Shown here: one piece after another, positions 11,917 through 22,995 of the stretch
How positions within the stretch are numbered: position 1 is the stretch's first letter
Layout of the letters: every line of letters begins with the position of its first letter
NCBI GenBank assembly: GCA_012845835.1
Contig: JABAKD010000023.1
Span: forward strand, 21,670,203 to 21,734,202
DNA: 64,000 bases
Source of the DNA: Undaria pinnatifida
Taxonomy: Eukaryota > Sar > Phaeophyceae > Laminariales > Alariaceae
Direction of reading: 5' to 3'
The notes under the pieces: model-generated
Database searches by the model: none
What the model was told of the DNA's origin: nothing
The model's input: only the letters and a program-made list of their open reading frames with translations
Position numbers and translations under genes: made by a program

Positions 11917-13100
11917 ACGACTTGCACGCTTAGGATTCGTTTGTGTCGTTCTTGCGACTTCTTTCACTGAGCGCGGTCGTCTCAAAAGCTCCGTGTGATG
12001 TACGATTGACGTGTGTGTAGCCGTTGCCATGTTCGTCCGTGCGTATGTGGTGCATTTTGGCCCGTACGTATATCGTTGAGAAGGTGTGTCCTACCGCTCC
12101 CCCGTTGGTGTTTGCGTCTGGCGTTTTTATTTCTAACCCACTCGCACAGTTTCGTTCCCAGTCCCCGTGCGCGGCGAGGTTACCTGGGGTTGTTGTTATA
12201 CCGGGTCGTGCCATAATTTAGTTGTTATGGCATGTTTTTCGCGAAACTACTCGCTTCAGTTTCGCGCCGACTACCGCACATGAACGTGCTTGCTGAAGGT
12301 TGTCGTAAAACGGGGCGGTGCCATAGTCATGTGTCCGCATAAATGTAGGTGTAAATGGTACCTCACGTCTTGCACGCTTGGAATTATCGCCTGTCCTTGT
12401 CGCAAGTCCTTGCATAGTGTGTGCTTCGTGTAAAACCCGCCATTGTTAGTACGATTTACGTGTACATGGGATTTGCCAGTTTCGCCCATCCGTATGTTAC
12501 AGTAGACGCGTCTTTCCTTTCCCCCTTTGATTTTTTCTAATGCTTTTGCGAAGCCACTGTCCGTGTTTCGCAACGGTTGCCGGTAATGGACGACGTTAAC
12601 TAGCGTCTTTGTGTTTCGGCGAGTTGCGTGTACTTCTGTGAATAGCCCAGTAGCATGTACAACTGACGTATCCCTGGGGTTTGCCTGTGTGTTTGAGGAG
12701 ATGCGTCTTTCCTCTTCCATGTTTTTTTTTTTGGGCGGGGGGGGAGTCGCGTGTGCTTCTTTTAGTAGCTTTGTCGTATCTACAACTGACGTTTCCCTGG
12801 GATTTGCGTGTGTGTTTGACAACATGCGTCTTCCCTTTTCCACGTTGTTTTTTTTTCGTTATGTATTCTTCCAACCCACTCCCTCAGTTGCCCGTCGCCT
12901 ACCCGTGTTCGACGACGTTTCCCTGCATTGGTGTTCAACGCGAGGTTGCGACAGTCACCCTTCCGCCTGGTGTTGTTAAAATTTGCTCCTTGTGTTTAAA
13001 CCACGGTTGTCTCTAAGGCTGGTGTTCGACGAGCTTCCTTAGGAATGTTGAGGAACGGCGTCTTCACATAGTCACCCTTCCGCCTGGTGTTGTTAGTGTC
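11917..13100. repeat. Degenerate tandem repeats downstream of the Helitron
   Basis: Related blocks recur in direct orientation. ACGACTTGCACGCTTAGGAT (near 11918) matches ACGTCTTGCACGCTTGGAAT (near 12364). A block around CAACTGACG...CCCTGGG...GTGTGTTTGA occurs at about 12659-12700 and 12781-12822. AGTCACCCTTCCGCCTGGTG occurs near 12953 and again near 13071. Long open frames here, such as that on the minus strand at 12271-12843, echo the repeat rather than a protein family. Confidence 0.7.
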
Positions 13101-14014
13101 TATGCCTGGAGGCTAGTCAGCTCCTTCTCTTGGGGTTTTACGTTCCGCTTCGGTTACACCTCAAGTCCTTCATGTGGCATGCCTTTTCAAAGAGTTTACA
13201 CGGAAGCGTTCATCTACATGCCTTCACGGACGTTTTCCTTCCACCAATTGCATTTTGGTTTTTGTTCAATTGCCGGGCCGACGTTTTTTTTCTTCGTTAT
13301 TTTTTTCTTCAATTACCAGGCGGGGGGTTCCATCGAACTCTCCTTTTGTATGTCCTGTTTCTTTCCAATTAAGGGTGCGCGTTTCGCTGCGTTTCGTTGG
13401 GCATGTTTGTGTCTAATGATTCAGCCGCGACTTTCGCCTTTTTTTCCGTTTGCTGCTCAGTGATAGATGTAAGTAGCTACTATGACATCCGTCTACCGCT
13501 GTTCCCCATCGAAGCAGTCTAAGTCGGTTGAAGGTAGATGTTCTGATGGATCGAGCGGACGTCCTGGTGGATCCATATATACGTCGAGCGTGCCATGGTC
13601 GTGGTGCCGATGAAGTTTGGTTCGTCGTAGGCGTCAGTCGTTGTCAACGGCGTGCAACCACCTTCTTGAGATTTCTTTTGTATATACCAAAGTGCTGGAG
13701 TTGATTCTCGACGAATCTGCCTTCGTTTCCATTAGCATTAATATACGTTATAAACTATCTGGTGCTTCACATGTTGCCTACATTTCATGTTTTCATGTTC
13801 ACTTTTTTCATTTTTGCCCTGCGCGGCCTCGGTTGGCGCCGCCCTCGCCTCTCCCAACTTCCCATCTTACCACCGTCTTCTATTACTTCCTGGACCTTTC
13901 CACTTTTTCTTTGATTTCTACGCTTTTTTAACTTCCACTTTAGCATTTTCTTCGTCTTTTTGTCCCTCATTGTTTGTTGCGCCGTCTTCGTGCATCAAGC
14001 CAACCACCAACAAC
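13101..14014. other. Intergenic, T/pyrimidine-rich, no gene recognised
   Basis: Several short open frames exist but none resembles a protein family. Pyrimidine-rich stretches dominate around 13260-13320 and 13790-13960. Confidence 0.5.
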
Positions 14015-14215
14015 TCGCTGTGTGCTTTCTTCCGAACATACAGCCAGGTTTAATACGTGTTGTTGTTTACTACTTTGCTTTTCTCTTCTACATGTTTTTT
14101 ACCTCTCAAGCTCCCCCTGTTTTCCCCCACGCAAATTACCCCCGTACTGCCGACCAGAACGTAACACCGGTAACAAAAGCACACAGCACAGCTGAGAGCT
14201 GCATAACCGTCGGAT
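14015..14215 (+). repeat. Direct duplicate of 15060-15265
   Basis: Shares GCTGTGTGCTTTCTTxCGAA, TAATACGTGTTGTTGT and AACGTAACACCGGTAACAAA in the same order with 15060-15265. A third, inverted copy is in the right arm at 29105-29290. Confidence 0.8.
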
Positions 14216-14318
14216 GAATGCCATCGATAATTTTAGGTACCGGAATCATATGGGTACGTGTAGATACTATTTTTTTACAAATATACCAATTTTTTCATGA
14301 GGATCTTTTTTTTTCACG

Positions 14319-14391
14319 TGAACCCTGGATTCAACCAACGAAAACCAGGCTTATAAGCGGACAGTCTATCTACTAGAAGACCACAAAGTCA
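14319..14391 (-). other. tRNA-like unit
   Basis: Read on the minus strand it starts TGACTTTGTGGTC and ends TCCAGGGTTCA, with a TTATAAG loop and a T-arm-like GGTTGAATCC. It is the left-arm partner of the unit at 29950-30030. The anticodon stem is poorly paired, so this is a tRNA-derived repeat rather than a gene. Confidence 0.65.
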
Positions 14392-14490
14392 AATCGATAT
14401 CAATCTATTGTTTTTTTATGAGGATCATTTTTCTTCCCCGATGACACCGGGATTAGAACCAACGACAAGACCTTGAGGCTTATAGTATAT

Positions 14491-14873
14491 TGTTAATGTA
14501 TTAGTGGGGTATTAGTCTGTTTGACCACCTGCAAAAGGTTAACCAATAGCTCACCCAAACTAAGCCCTATAACACTCTCCCCCCCTGAAACGGCGGGATA
14601 GCAGCTCGACCGGATATACGGGCGGACCTATCAGTATCCAAGCGGTTTCATTTCCTGTGGGTATACCGGGGAGAGTATTTTTCGAGTTCAACATGGGGAA
14701 AGTCTGAAAAAGTTTATTATGTCGATGGTGAGATTTGAACCCACGACCCGAAAAACCCATGGTCTGTCGACGACGCCACTTGTTAAGGTATTATTAATAG
14801 TGGGGTATTAATCTGTTTGACCACTTGCAAAAGGTTAACCAGTAATAGCTTACCCAAACCAAGCCTTATAACA
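14491..14873 (-). mobile_element. TRIM-like miniature LTR element, copy 1 (fossil)
   Basis: Terminal direct repeats of 84 and 93 bp (14491-14574, 14781-14873), each TGTT...AACA, flank about 205 bp with no coding capacity. On the minus strand a primer-binding-like TGGCGTCGTCGACAG lies two bases inside the first repeat. A purine tract, GGGGGGGAGAG, abuts the second. Flanking bases ACAT and ATAT are a near-match target duplication. The same insertion is seen in the other arm at 29475-29854, so it predates the arm duplication. Confidence 0.85.
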
Positions 14874-15398
14874 ACATACCGGTACTACTACACCAGGTTT
14901 GTACATACCATCAGGTACTACGCTGTTGGATCACAATGCACGCCCAGCTCAGATCATTCCGGCTATTTATAGCCCAGCAGCGCAGCGTAGCGCCTTGCGG
15001 AGCCGTGCGGAGCCGTGCGGTGCGGTGCCGTGCCTTTCGATGTGGTGCTGTGTCGCGCTGCGCTGTGTGCTTTCTTTCGAACATAAAGCAGTAGTGCCGG
15101 GTATAGACTAATACGTGTTGTTGTGCACTACTTTTTTTTTCTTTTTTTTTCTTTTTCTACATGACATGTATTTGATCTTTTTTTTTCCCCATGCAAAATA
15201 CCCCTGTACTGCCGATCAGAACGTAACACCGGTAACAAAAGCACACAGCACAGCTGAGCACAACAGGGCAATTTGCTCTGCACAACCAGCTTTTGGCATT
15301 ATCAAATCGCTGTTCGCACCAAATCATGGGCCTCTTATTTCTGCCCCCTTCATTTCACATCTTTCTAGTTGCATTCTTCCTTGCCTTGCGCGAGCGTG

Positions 15399-15420
15399 GC
15401 GGGCGGCGTCAGCCGCCCGC
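15399..15420. other. Strong hairpin (9-bp stem, GTCA loop)
   Basis: GCGGGCGGC, loop GTCA, GCCGCCCGC, followed after about 15 bases by CCCTTGTA. The same hairpin with the same downstream bases is at 28945-28966 (inverted) and 55499-55520, each near the edge of a repeat block. Confidence 0.85.
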
Positions 15421-15524
15421 GGAGCATAGCCCCTTGTACGGCTTATATTATCCATAATTGACTACTCGTTATGTACGAACAAACGTAGTATACGAGTTTT
15501 TTTTTTGGCTCAGACGATTTTTGC

Positions 15525-15670
15525 CTAGTAAAATCGGAGAGCAAAGAAATCGAATCAGACATGCTTCTATGATTATAGATCCCATGAGAAAAGGGGTATG
15601 ATACCGCCCTTCTGACGCATTGTTTTCGTCACCGGACCAAAAGCCAGAAGCATTGACGGGACATTACATA
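15525..15670 (+). repeat. Repeat shared with 41055-41205
   Basis: Both copies contain GAATCAGxCATGCTTC, AAAAGGGGTATGATA and ACGCATTGTTTTCGTCACCG in the same order and orientation. The second copy lies directly downstream of the DIRS-like recombinase, so this copy may be an end fragment of a related element. Confidence 0.8.
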
Positions 15671-15689
15671 CTCTGAGGAGTGTTACGCT

Positions 15690-16534
15690 ATGTCCTCGTC
15701 GAGACGCGCACGACTCGGTTGGTGACCAGGGGGCGGCCCCGGCAGACGGGGACAGCAGCAGCTCTACCGATGACCACATCAGCCCCGCGGGAAGCACCGA
15801 CGGCGGCAGCCCCGCCCAAACCTCGACCGGACTTGGCGACGACTACCCCCGTCTCTTCGACCCCCCAGATTCGAGGACCTGCCTTGCGTAACCCAGGGCA
15901 GCCCGGGGGCGGGTACCGTGTGTGAGGCCTCTCGCGTCTAGACCGCGAGTGGGACGGCCTGCGATGCGGGCTCTCAGACCGAGTTGGTGTTCCGGCTCAA
16001 CTCAGTGGTGACCACGTTGCAACCGGTATCAGGCATGCCAAATGTTTTGGACGTGCTGCGGCAAGCAGAGGACATCCGAAACGCAACCATTAGTTCATTT
16101 GCATTCCGGAACAAGCTCGCCTTCTCTGGGATTGCCGAATATGCCGTGAGGGTGCCTTGGCCGGCGGGCTGCTGATGCAGTCTTATGGGTGCGTTATCCT
16201 CCCCGCCCCGGCGGATTTAGTAGGGTTCACCGCGGCGACCGTGAAGATGGGAACACCGCAGCAGGGGGTGGTTGCGGGGGAAGAGTCCGATATGAGAGGA
16301 GATAGCGCGTCGGAGGTTGCCGGGGAACTACCCAGCACCACGGGGGAGCCGCCCGTGAGCGCTGCGGCGGTGGAGCCATGTATTGATACCAAGAGCTCCC
16401 CAAATAGGAAGGACAACGCCGACTTCGTCGACCCGCTAACTTCGCCACACGCCCGTCACGAGGTGCAAAGCACGTCATGCTCAAAATTCGTCAGCTCGCA
16501 ATCCATACTCACACAACTCGTCGATTTGCCATGA
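15690..16534 (+). other. GC-rich coding-like fragment, unrecognised
   Basis: Clearly richer in G+C than its flanks and partly open in several plus-strand frames: an Asp/Ser-rich stretch near 15715-15860, a helical-looking stretch near 15960-16170 (NVLDVLRQAEDIRNA), and a 125-codon frame at 16157-16534. I recognise no family. Its position just after a repeat shared with the DIRS-like element suggests a remnant of a related element's first gene, but that is inference only. Confidence 0.4.
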
Positions 16535-16839
16535 TGAGTACGAGGTGTGCTTCCAATCCATCGATTTATATATATGTCCTGACTCAATAACCTAGTACAA
16601 ATAGCCAGTGTAATTATCAGGTGATAAAATTCATTCCCCAAGCGGGGAAACAACTTCGCAACTTTTGCATGATGACATGACTCAGTACAGTATTTAGTGC
16701 GATCAGCTACTGCTGTTGCAACAAAAATCTGAATTAAACCGAAACAATGAGAGAACGGAAATAGGCTCATTTATGAAAACATAATTATTTGACACGTGTA
16801 CATGATAGCTGTAGTAAATGTGCTAGGATATCAGCGTAT
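16535..16839. other. Intergenic, AT-rich, nothing recognised
   Basis: No family-like open frame and no repeat recognised. Confidence 0.5.
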
Positions 16840-17190
16840 CACCATTAAGCCGTGGGATCGAGGTTCGCCGACTCCCGTTTTTTTTTCGTTTAGGGTGACA
16901 GCGTATCAATTTAGAACCGTGGATTCGAGGCTCACCGACTCCCATTTTTTTTTTTTTTTTTTTTAATTATATATTTTTCAGGTGGGATTTTTTATATCAG
17001 GGTGACAGCGTATTACGTTAGGCTCACCGACTCCTGTTTTTGATTTTTGGGGGTGGGATTTTTTATGTTAGGGTGACAAACGTATTAATTTAGAACCGTG
17101 GGTTCGAGGCTCACCCACTCCCGTCGTTTTTTAGGGTGGGACTTTTACATGTGAAACGTTGTGGTGACAGTTTCTTTTTTTTTTTAGGGT
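16840..17190 (+). repeat. Tandem T-arm-like repeats
   Basis: About five degenerate units of 70-110 bp. Each carries GGTGACAGCGTATxAATTTAG and then GTGGGTTCGAGGCTCAC, a perfect 5-bp T-arm stem with a 7-base TTCGAGG loop. A stray unit lies at 17705-17750. Units are separated by T-runs. They look like tRNA-derived SINE fragments. Confidence 0.72.
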
Positions 17191-17384
17191 GGAACTTTTA
17201 CTTTATATCTATTAGATCAATACTGCTGTCTTCATACTCCCGATGTATACCAAAACCCGCCACTATAGTAAAAAATAAAATAAAATAATAATAATATAAA
17301 ACCACCCCAAGGTAGAGAAAACTTCTTAAGCACTTAACCACAAGTAAGTACCAACAACCCTGACCAAGCCATCCATCCGTAAAC

Positions 17385-18160
17385 CATCCACCACACATAT
17401 GGTAGAGCAATATAGTGGAAACGACAGAAACACATTTATAAAATAGATATGATGTTAGATTACTTCAAAATTCCCCACCTAAAGTAAAAATACTAACACC
17501 AATCATTGCAGTGGAGAAAAACATTTGTTTATAAAAGAAAAGGACCCCTCCCAATAATAATAAAAAAAAAACACATATAGTACAAGTACCAGCAAGCAGC
17601 TTCAAAATATGAGTACTGACTCGAAATTCCTCGAACTCACACCTGACGTCCTGAAAATATACTTACATTTATTTAGACTATTTATTTACTTATTTTAAAT
17701 ATTAGAGTAACAGCGTATCAATTTGGAACCGTGGGTTCGTGTCCCACAGAGTTTTTTTTTTTGGGGGGGGGGGAGTAGCTGACTTTAATTATAGAACGCT
17801 GTATTAAGAGTAACACATATGATAACTGTAATAATCATATTCTGTATTTGTACTCTTCCCGATATTAAAGCCGGGGGGAGAAAAACACAATAAACCGTCT
17901 ACCATACATACGATAGAGCAGTATTATAGTGAAAACTACAGTAATAGATTTACAAAATAGATGTGATGTTTGATCTAGCTCAAAATTCCCCACCTAAAGT
18001 ATAAATACCAACACTTACCATTATAGTGGACAAAAAATAAGACCCCTCCCAATAAAAAATCACCCATATAGTATATTACAAGTACCAACAGCGCAGCTTG
18101 CAAAGATAAGTATTGACCTGAAATTCGTCGAACTCACGGCTGACGCCCTTGAATTTTTTT
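17385..18160 (+). repeat. Degenerate tandem duplication, ~506-bp offset
   Basis: 17385-17660 and about 17890-18160 share AAATAGATxTGATGTTxGAT, CAAAATTCCCCACCTAAAGT and GACCCCTCCCAATAA in order. Both end with the dispersed core repeat (CAGCTTGCAAAG...). Very AT-rich and without coding signal. Confidence 0.78.
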
Positions 18161-18554
18161 TTATAAAATATATAACGGCTGACGTCCTTGAAATATTTTT
18201 ATAAAATCTATGTTGGAGATTATACTTGTCAGTAACCATCATGTCGTTACTTGATAACACTTAAAGTCATCTGGTATACATCGCACGTTGCTAGTACGAC
18301 AGACAGTTTTCAGTCTGGTAGTTGTCGTTTATGGATGCAGTACGTGGCAAGCACAAGTCTCAGCAGCAATATCTTGGATACATGATACACAGCAGTTCAC
18401 AGGCTAATCATATCCAGATACCTGGTACGTGTAGTACGTACCGGTAGACATAAAGAAGGATATCAATTCAGTATCCCTTCGGAAACCGATAGCATACTAT
18501 TTACTGTAGTTGTTGAGGGTCATGTACGTACCCTGTAGGATAATAGTTGTTGCT
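18161..18554. other. Intergenic, no gene recognised
   Basis: No family-like frame. A short stretch near 18130-18200 repeats GGCTGACGxCCTTGAA twice. Confidence 0.45.
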
Positions 18555-18915
18555 GTAAAACAAAGGGTCCTGGATTTGAATAAGGGGGTCTTCCTCTTGG
18601 TTTGTTTTGAGCTGTGAGCGCGCACACGCACCGCCCCTACATGCTCACTCCTTTCTGCTCACCATCAGCTCTCATCTGCTGAGCAAATAAGTCATCAATC
18701 AACATATCGGCCTGGGGTCGCCGAACAACATCTTCTCTGCTAGAACTCTCTGCTCTTACAGGCTCACCTAACCGTGGCCTTCGTTTGCCTCAAATCATAT
18801 ATATAGGCTGTGTCTTCATCGGGTCATCCGAAAGCGAGCCTACGAGCGTGCACCAGCTAAGAGCTGATACACGCCACATGCCACCTAAAGTTCAATAGGT
18901 TATGATCATCAAGAA
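18555..18915 (+). repeat. Dispersed repeat, inverted partner at 60155-60490
   Basis: The reverse complement of 60155-60490 matches it across most of its length, for example GATATGTTGATTGATGA and TTTGAGGCAAACGAAGGCCA on the partner strand. It carries no recognisable gene. Confidence 0.82.
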
Positions 18916-18949
18916 TCTATACTAAATTGCTCCTAGCCAGGGCGCAGCG

Positions 18950-19535
18950 TGGAGTGCGCTCGCCAGGAAGAAAATGCGGCTAAATAATCGGAGTGGCCAA
19001 CCTATCACTGGAAACCCCTACAATGCTCAGCCGTCATTATATCCGCATCATATCCAAGCATACCATCAACACTTCCCTATCCTGTCATCGTGCATTCAAC
19101 TCCGCTTTCGTCTCCTGGGTCGCACACAAGCCCCTCGGTATTTGTTTGTGCCGAATAGGGGGCGCTATGTCGGCCGCATTCCACAGCAGTAGCGTCTCCG
19201 TTAGTACTGAGGTCATGTCATTAACGCTTCCGGCATCAGTACCGGCTATCGGGAAGGCAAGCTTAGCTGCTATCGCTTCTTGGAACTTCATCCGGAGATG
19301 CGGGTCCGCCATTAATCTTGGTAGATCAATAGCTCGCTGGTTTCTGATGACTCTCTTTGGACGATTTGATGCGATGCGACCCAAAAGGCGAATATTTCCG
19401 GATACGAGGTTATGGCATGACTCAGCGTTCTCCCTGGGTAGGGTCCGCACGGTGACATTACGTACCAATCGTCTATCCACTTGTCGTGTCAGTACGTAGT
19501 CAAGCGGGCCTTCCCTCAGTTAGGACTCTGAAACG
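18950..19535 (-). mobile_element. LINE fragment downstream of the endonuclease (split by Copia B)
   Basis: On the minus strand this continues the endonuclease at 25737-26390 after the Copia insertion point. Protein TFQSPN then KARL DYVLTRQVDRRLV is the usual C-terminal end of the AP-type endonuclease. The linker toward RT follows (PKRVIRNQRAIDLPRLMADP, then EAIAAKLAF). One base is missing between ARL and DYVL, giving a frameshift, and a TGA lies just after the insertion site. Coding similarity fades near 19080 and no RT domain remains, so the copy is truncated as well as split. It should encode the protein that nicks target DNA and primes reverse transcription. Confidence 0.8.
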
Positions 19536-19941
19536 TGTTGGTGATAACGGCAGTGTGTATCGGCCGAGCTACTGTAGATCATCTAATTGGATAGTTTGAA
19601 TATTGAATTGTCAATTGTAGTAAGTTGATGCTGGATATTCTGGGAATACTCTTTGTGGTACTTCGGTAGGTTGTACACAAGTACGAGCTATACAATGGAC
19701 CGTAAGTGTGTGTGTCGGTACATTGGTATGTGGTACATTGGACACTTATCCAGTAGGAAGGTTCAGGCGTTGTTGCTGTAGGTCTGACTATCGGGTAGTT
19801 GCATAGCGTGATCCTGAGGATGAGGTTGTGCGCGCCCACAAGCGCCCCCACCCTGCTCACTCCACCTTGCCTACCGGTCGCAGAAGGGCAATTGCTCAAT
19901 AATACAACATATTTTCCCCAGAAGCCACGAGTTTACCAACA
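19536..19941 (+). repeat. Copia B 5' LTR
   Basis: 406 bp, TGTTGGTGATA...GAGTTTACCAACA. Promoter and polyadenylation signals are expected here but were not separately identified. Confidence 0.96.
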
Positions 19942-20032
19942 CGCTATAGCGTCAAAGGTGTCTACTGCTCCGTCGTCCCCTTGGACTACACTAGACTGCT
20001 GTACGAGAGAGGCCTGATCAACCTGTCTCATC

Positions 20033-21400
20033 ATGGCTGAACCGGGCACACCTGCGGGTGGCCGAGTTCAGAGTAATCCGCAGGATATTGGTGAGAGGAT
20101 GGTTTCCCTAGATACGCAGTCGTCCCAACTTACGACTCTAGTCACGTCGCTTGTTGATCAACAGAAGGAGCAAGTGGAGTACTCTGTGTCTGCCGTCGCG
20201 CCGGGAGGCGGCGGAACAGAGTATGCTGGTGGTACACGTTCTACCGATGATGCTACTGGCAGGACCGCGGGAGGTACGGGCGGCGATGCCCAAGGCCTTG
20301 GCGTGTCCAGCATGGGGGTTGGGAGTAGTAGCCTTGCTGGCTCAGGCTTGAACCCTAATGTATTCGCTGTTAATCGTTCCTCTGCTGGTGCTGCAAGCTT
20401 TGGTTCGATTGGGATTGGAAGTGGGGCTGTAGGTAGCCAGTCTTTCGTTCCCGGGACTGTAGGTAGGGCTCTCGGAAGCCAGTCCTCTGTTCCTCCCGAA
20501 CCTACTCCGTCGAGCAGGTGGTGAGAAAGTGTCGCCAGTGGAAACAATCTGATTCCTGGGGCCGGCATTACTGATACAGGAGAGAAGTTGGGTGGGGGTC
20601 CTTTCAAAGTTCCCAAGGCTCCTGTTTTCGATGGGACAGACGTGTCTCAACCCTCATGGTCGCAGAATTTTCTGCTGAGTGCCCGGCACAACAATCTGTA
20701 TGAGGCGTTTGTTTCCGAGACTGAGATTCCGATTGCTGACATTGGTTTCGACTTGACCCCCTGGGTAGAGAAAGGATTCAGTGTGGGTGTGCTGCGTCAG
20801 GCTGAGATGGCATGGTGGTTTCTGTTCGACTGCTTGAAGAAGGATAGTCTGAAAACTATGGTTCGCCACGCTGGTTCTTCCAGCAAGGGTTTTCGAGTGC
20901 TGAAAGATCATTTTCTGCGGTTGGCCCAGAGTCAGATTCGTGTGCAGGAGGAGAAACTCAAATCACTGCGCATGCGTTCGAATGAGAATCCCTCGATCTT
21001 CTTTGCATCTGTGAGAGAGACGCTTGGTGTGCTTCAAATGCTGTAAGTCAAGAAAGATGACAGAGAGGTGTGCAACCTGATGCTCGAGGGGCTGTCGCAT
21101 GAATATAAGACTCTGCGTGAAACTCTGGTGGTGTTCTTCCCGAATGACCCGTCGTTCATAGAGACTAAAGTGCGTGAACGGTACCTCGACTTGCAGACTC
21201 AAGGTGGTCCGAAGAAACACAGTGTTGCTCTGATGTCTAGGCCTGAGAAGAAGAGTGCGAAGAAGCAGAACTACAAGTCAAGGTCTAACTCCGAGTCTGA
21301 TTCATCTAAGAAAACGGCGTTTCAAGGGAAGTGTTTCAAGTGTGGGGAGGTCGGTCACGTGAAGAAGGACTGCCTGGCTCGTGTGATCGCTCATCCCTCC
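20033..21400 (+). pseudogene. Copia B gag region
   Basis: Starts at the ATG of MAEPGTPAGG, about 90 bp inside the LTR. It shows the same Gly/Ser-rich N-terminus and capsid-like part as copy A, and a zinc knuckle CFKCGEVGHVKKDC at 21332-21373. Fossil. Confidence 0.87.
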
Positions 21401-22995
21401 CAGACCGGATCATCCAAGGACGCCAAGAATGAAAACGGTGAGATATCTGAGTTGTTAGTGCTTCTGTCCCAAACTGACTCGGACCTGATGAGGGATACCT
21501 GGAATGATACCATGGTGTTTCTGTCCCAAAATCTCTCAAACGATTGGAGTGATGACACGTATCTTGCATCGTGGTATGACTCTGTACTGGTGAATTGGGT
21601 GAATTCTTATGGTGCTGATATTCCAACGCTGTATAGTGAAGTGGCGGACAGGATAAGGAACTATGTCGGTAGTGATCGTGTTATTCGTGATTCTATTCGT
21701 GAATATGCCACTCTCACCAAGAAGAGGTGTTTCGAAGATTGGTTTGCAGACACAGGTACCGCTTTCCACATGACAGATTCTCTCTCGTGTATAAAGGATG
21801 TGAAGCCTTGCCACAAGAATGTAAAGGGAATTGGTGGCGTGACTTGTGATGTAGCTCTTTCAGGAACTCTGGAATTGGTGTTCGTGTCTGCTGACAACGG
21901 GTTTTTGGTAGAGTTGAAGAATGTGCTGTACTGTCCCAAATTGGGGTACAACCTTTTTTCCCCCAGCGCAGAATTTGATGGCGAGTCATGGAATGGTCTT
22001 GGTGGTCCTCGTGGTGTGATGACTGTTTTCCGCGGACATGTGACTTTTGAGAATTTCGATGGCATGCTTGTTGCGACTGCGTATCGTGTGGGTGATGACT
22101 CTATTGGATCCGTGTTGGCTGCCCTCACTCCTTCAAACCCCAAGCACGAAACGAGTATGCATGTGAATGACTTTCATAACATTTATGCTCACTCACATGA
22201 AGGGTTGCTTCGTACTACTGCAAAGCGACTGGGTATCAAGTTGACTGGTAGCCTAGATGCTTGTACGGGATGTTCGATGTCGAAGGCAATTAGAAAAGGG
22301 ATTGCTCGTGAAACTAAATGTAGATCAGATAAAAAGTTAGGGAGAGTTTATGTTGACCTGGGAGGGAAGAAGGCCGTTGTGTCCATAGGGGGAAAGTATT
22401 ACCCCATGATTGTGAAGGATGATTTAACAAGGCGTGCATGGATCTATTTCCTGAGAAGTAAATCAGACGCTGCGAGTGCTTTCCGGAGTTTTCTTGCTAG
22501 TGTGCGTGCTGATAGAATCCCATCATTGGTTGAGATTGTTAGATCTGACAATGGAGGTGAGTTTTTCGGTGGAGAATTTGCATCTGTGTGCAATGAGCTC
22601 TTGATTAAGCAAGAGTTCACCCCAGCTCACAGTCGTCAATACAACGGTGATGCAGAGCGTGGCTTGGGATTGATAGAGGAGGCCGCAATGGCGGCTCGTG
22701 TTCAGGCGAAAGTTCTTTCTGGCCATGTACAGTTACCTAAGACTGACAGACTCTGGGCTGAGGCAATGCACTGGGCTTGCGAGGCACTTAATCACACGGC
22801 TTGTTCTGCTAACCCCGATTCCAAGTCGCCGTATGAAATGTGCTATGGGGAAGCTCGTCCTGCTAAACCTTATCAATTTTTGAAACCGGTGTACTGCAAG
22901 TGGCAGCGACCGTCGAAGCTGTTTCCGAAGGGTGAGAGTTGCTTTTATGTCGGTCTTTCTAGAGACCACCCGCGTGATTGTCATAGAGTACCTAC
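21401..22995 (+). pseudogene. Copia B protease and integrase region
   Basis: Protease FADTGTAFHMTD near 21742-21778. Pre-integrase zinc motif near 22170-22290 (HNIYAHSHEGLL, then CTGCSMSK). Integrase core: VYVDLGG near 22345, EIVRSDNGGEF near 22530-22565 and GDAERGLG near 22645-22670. Same order and spacing as copy A. Confidence 0.9.

Larger units (their letters stand above)
14255..15450 (+). repeat. Left arm of ~1.2-kb inverted repeat
   Basis: Aligns along its whole length with the reverse complement of 28917-30090, including the small LTR element, the tRNA-like unit and the hairpin. The arms enclose about 13.5 kb holding a LINE and Copia B. Identity by eye is high but not perfect, roughly 85-90%. 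Confidence 0.88.

Noticed and set aside
12271-12843. A 190-codon minus-strand frame with an internal peptide repeat (TxANPRxTSVV).
   Set aside because: The peptide repeat mirrors a DNA tandem repeat that is also open in other frames; no family features and no splice or start context.
18993-19499. A 168-codon plus-strand frame.
   Set aside because: It is antisense to the LINE fragment, which has clear protein similarity on the minus strand.
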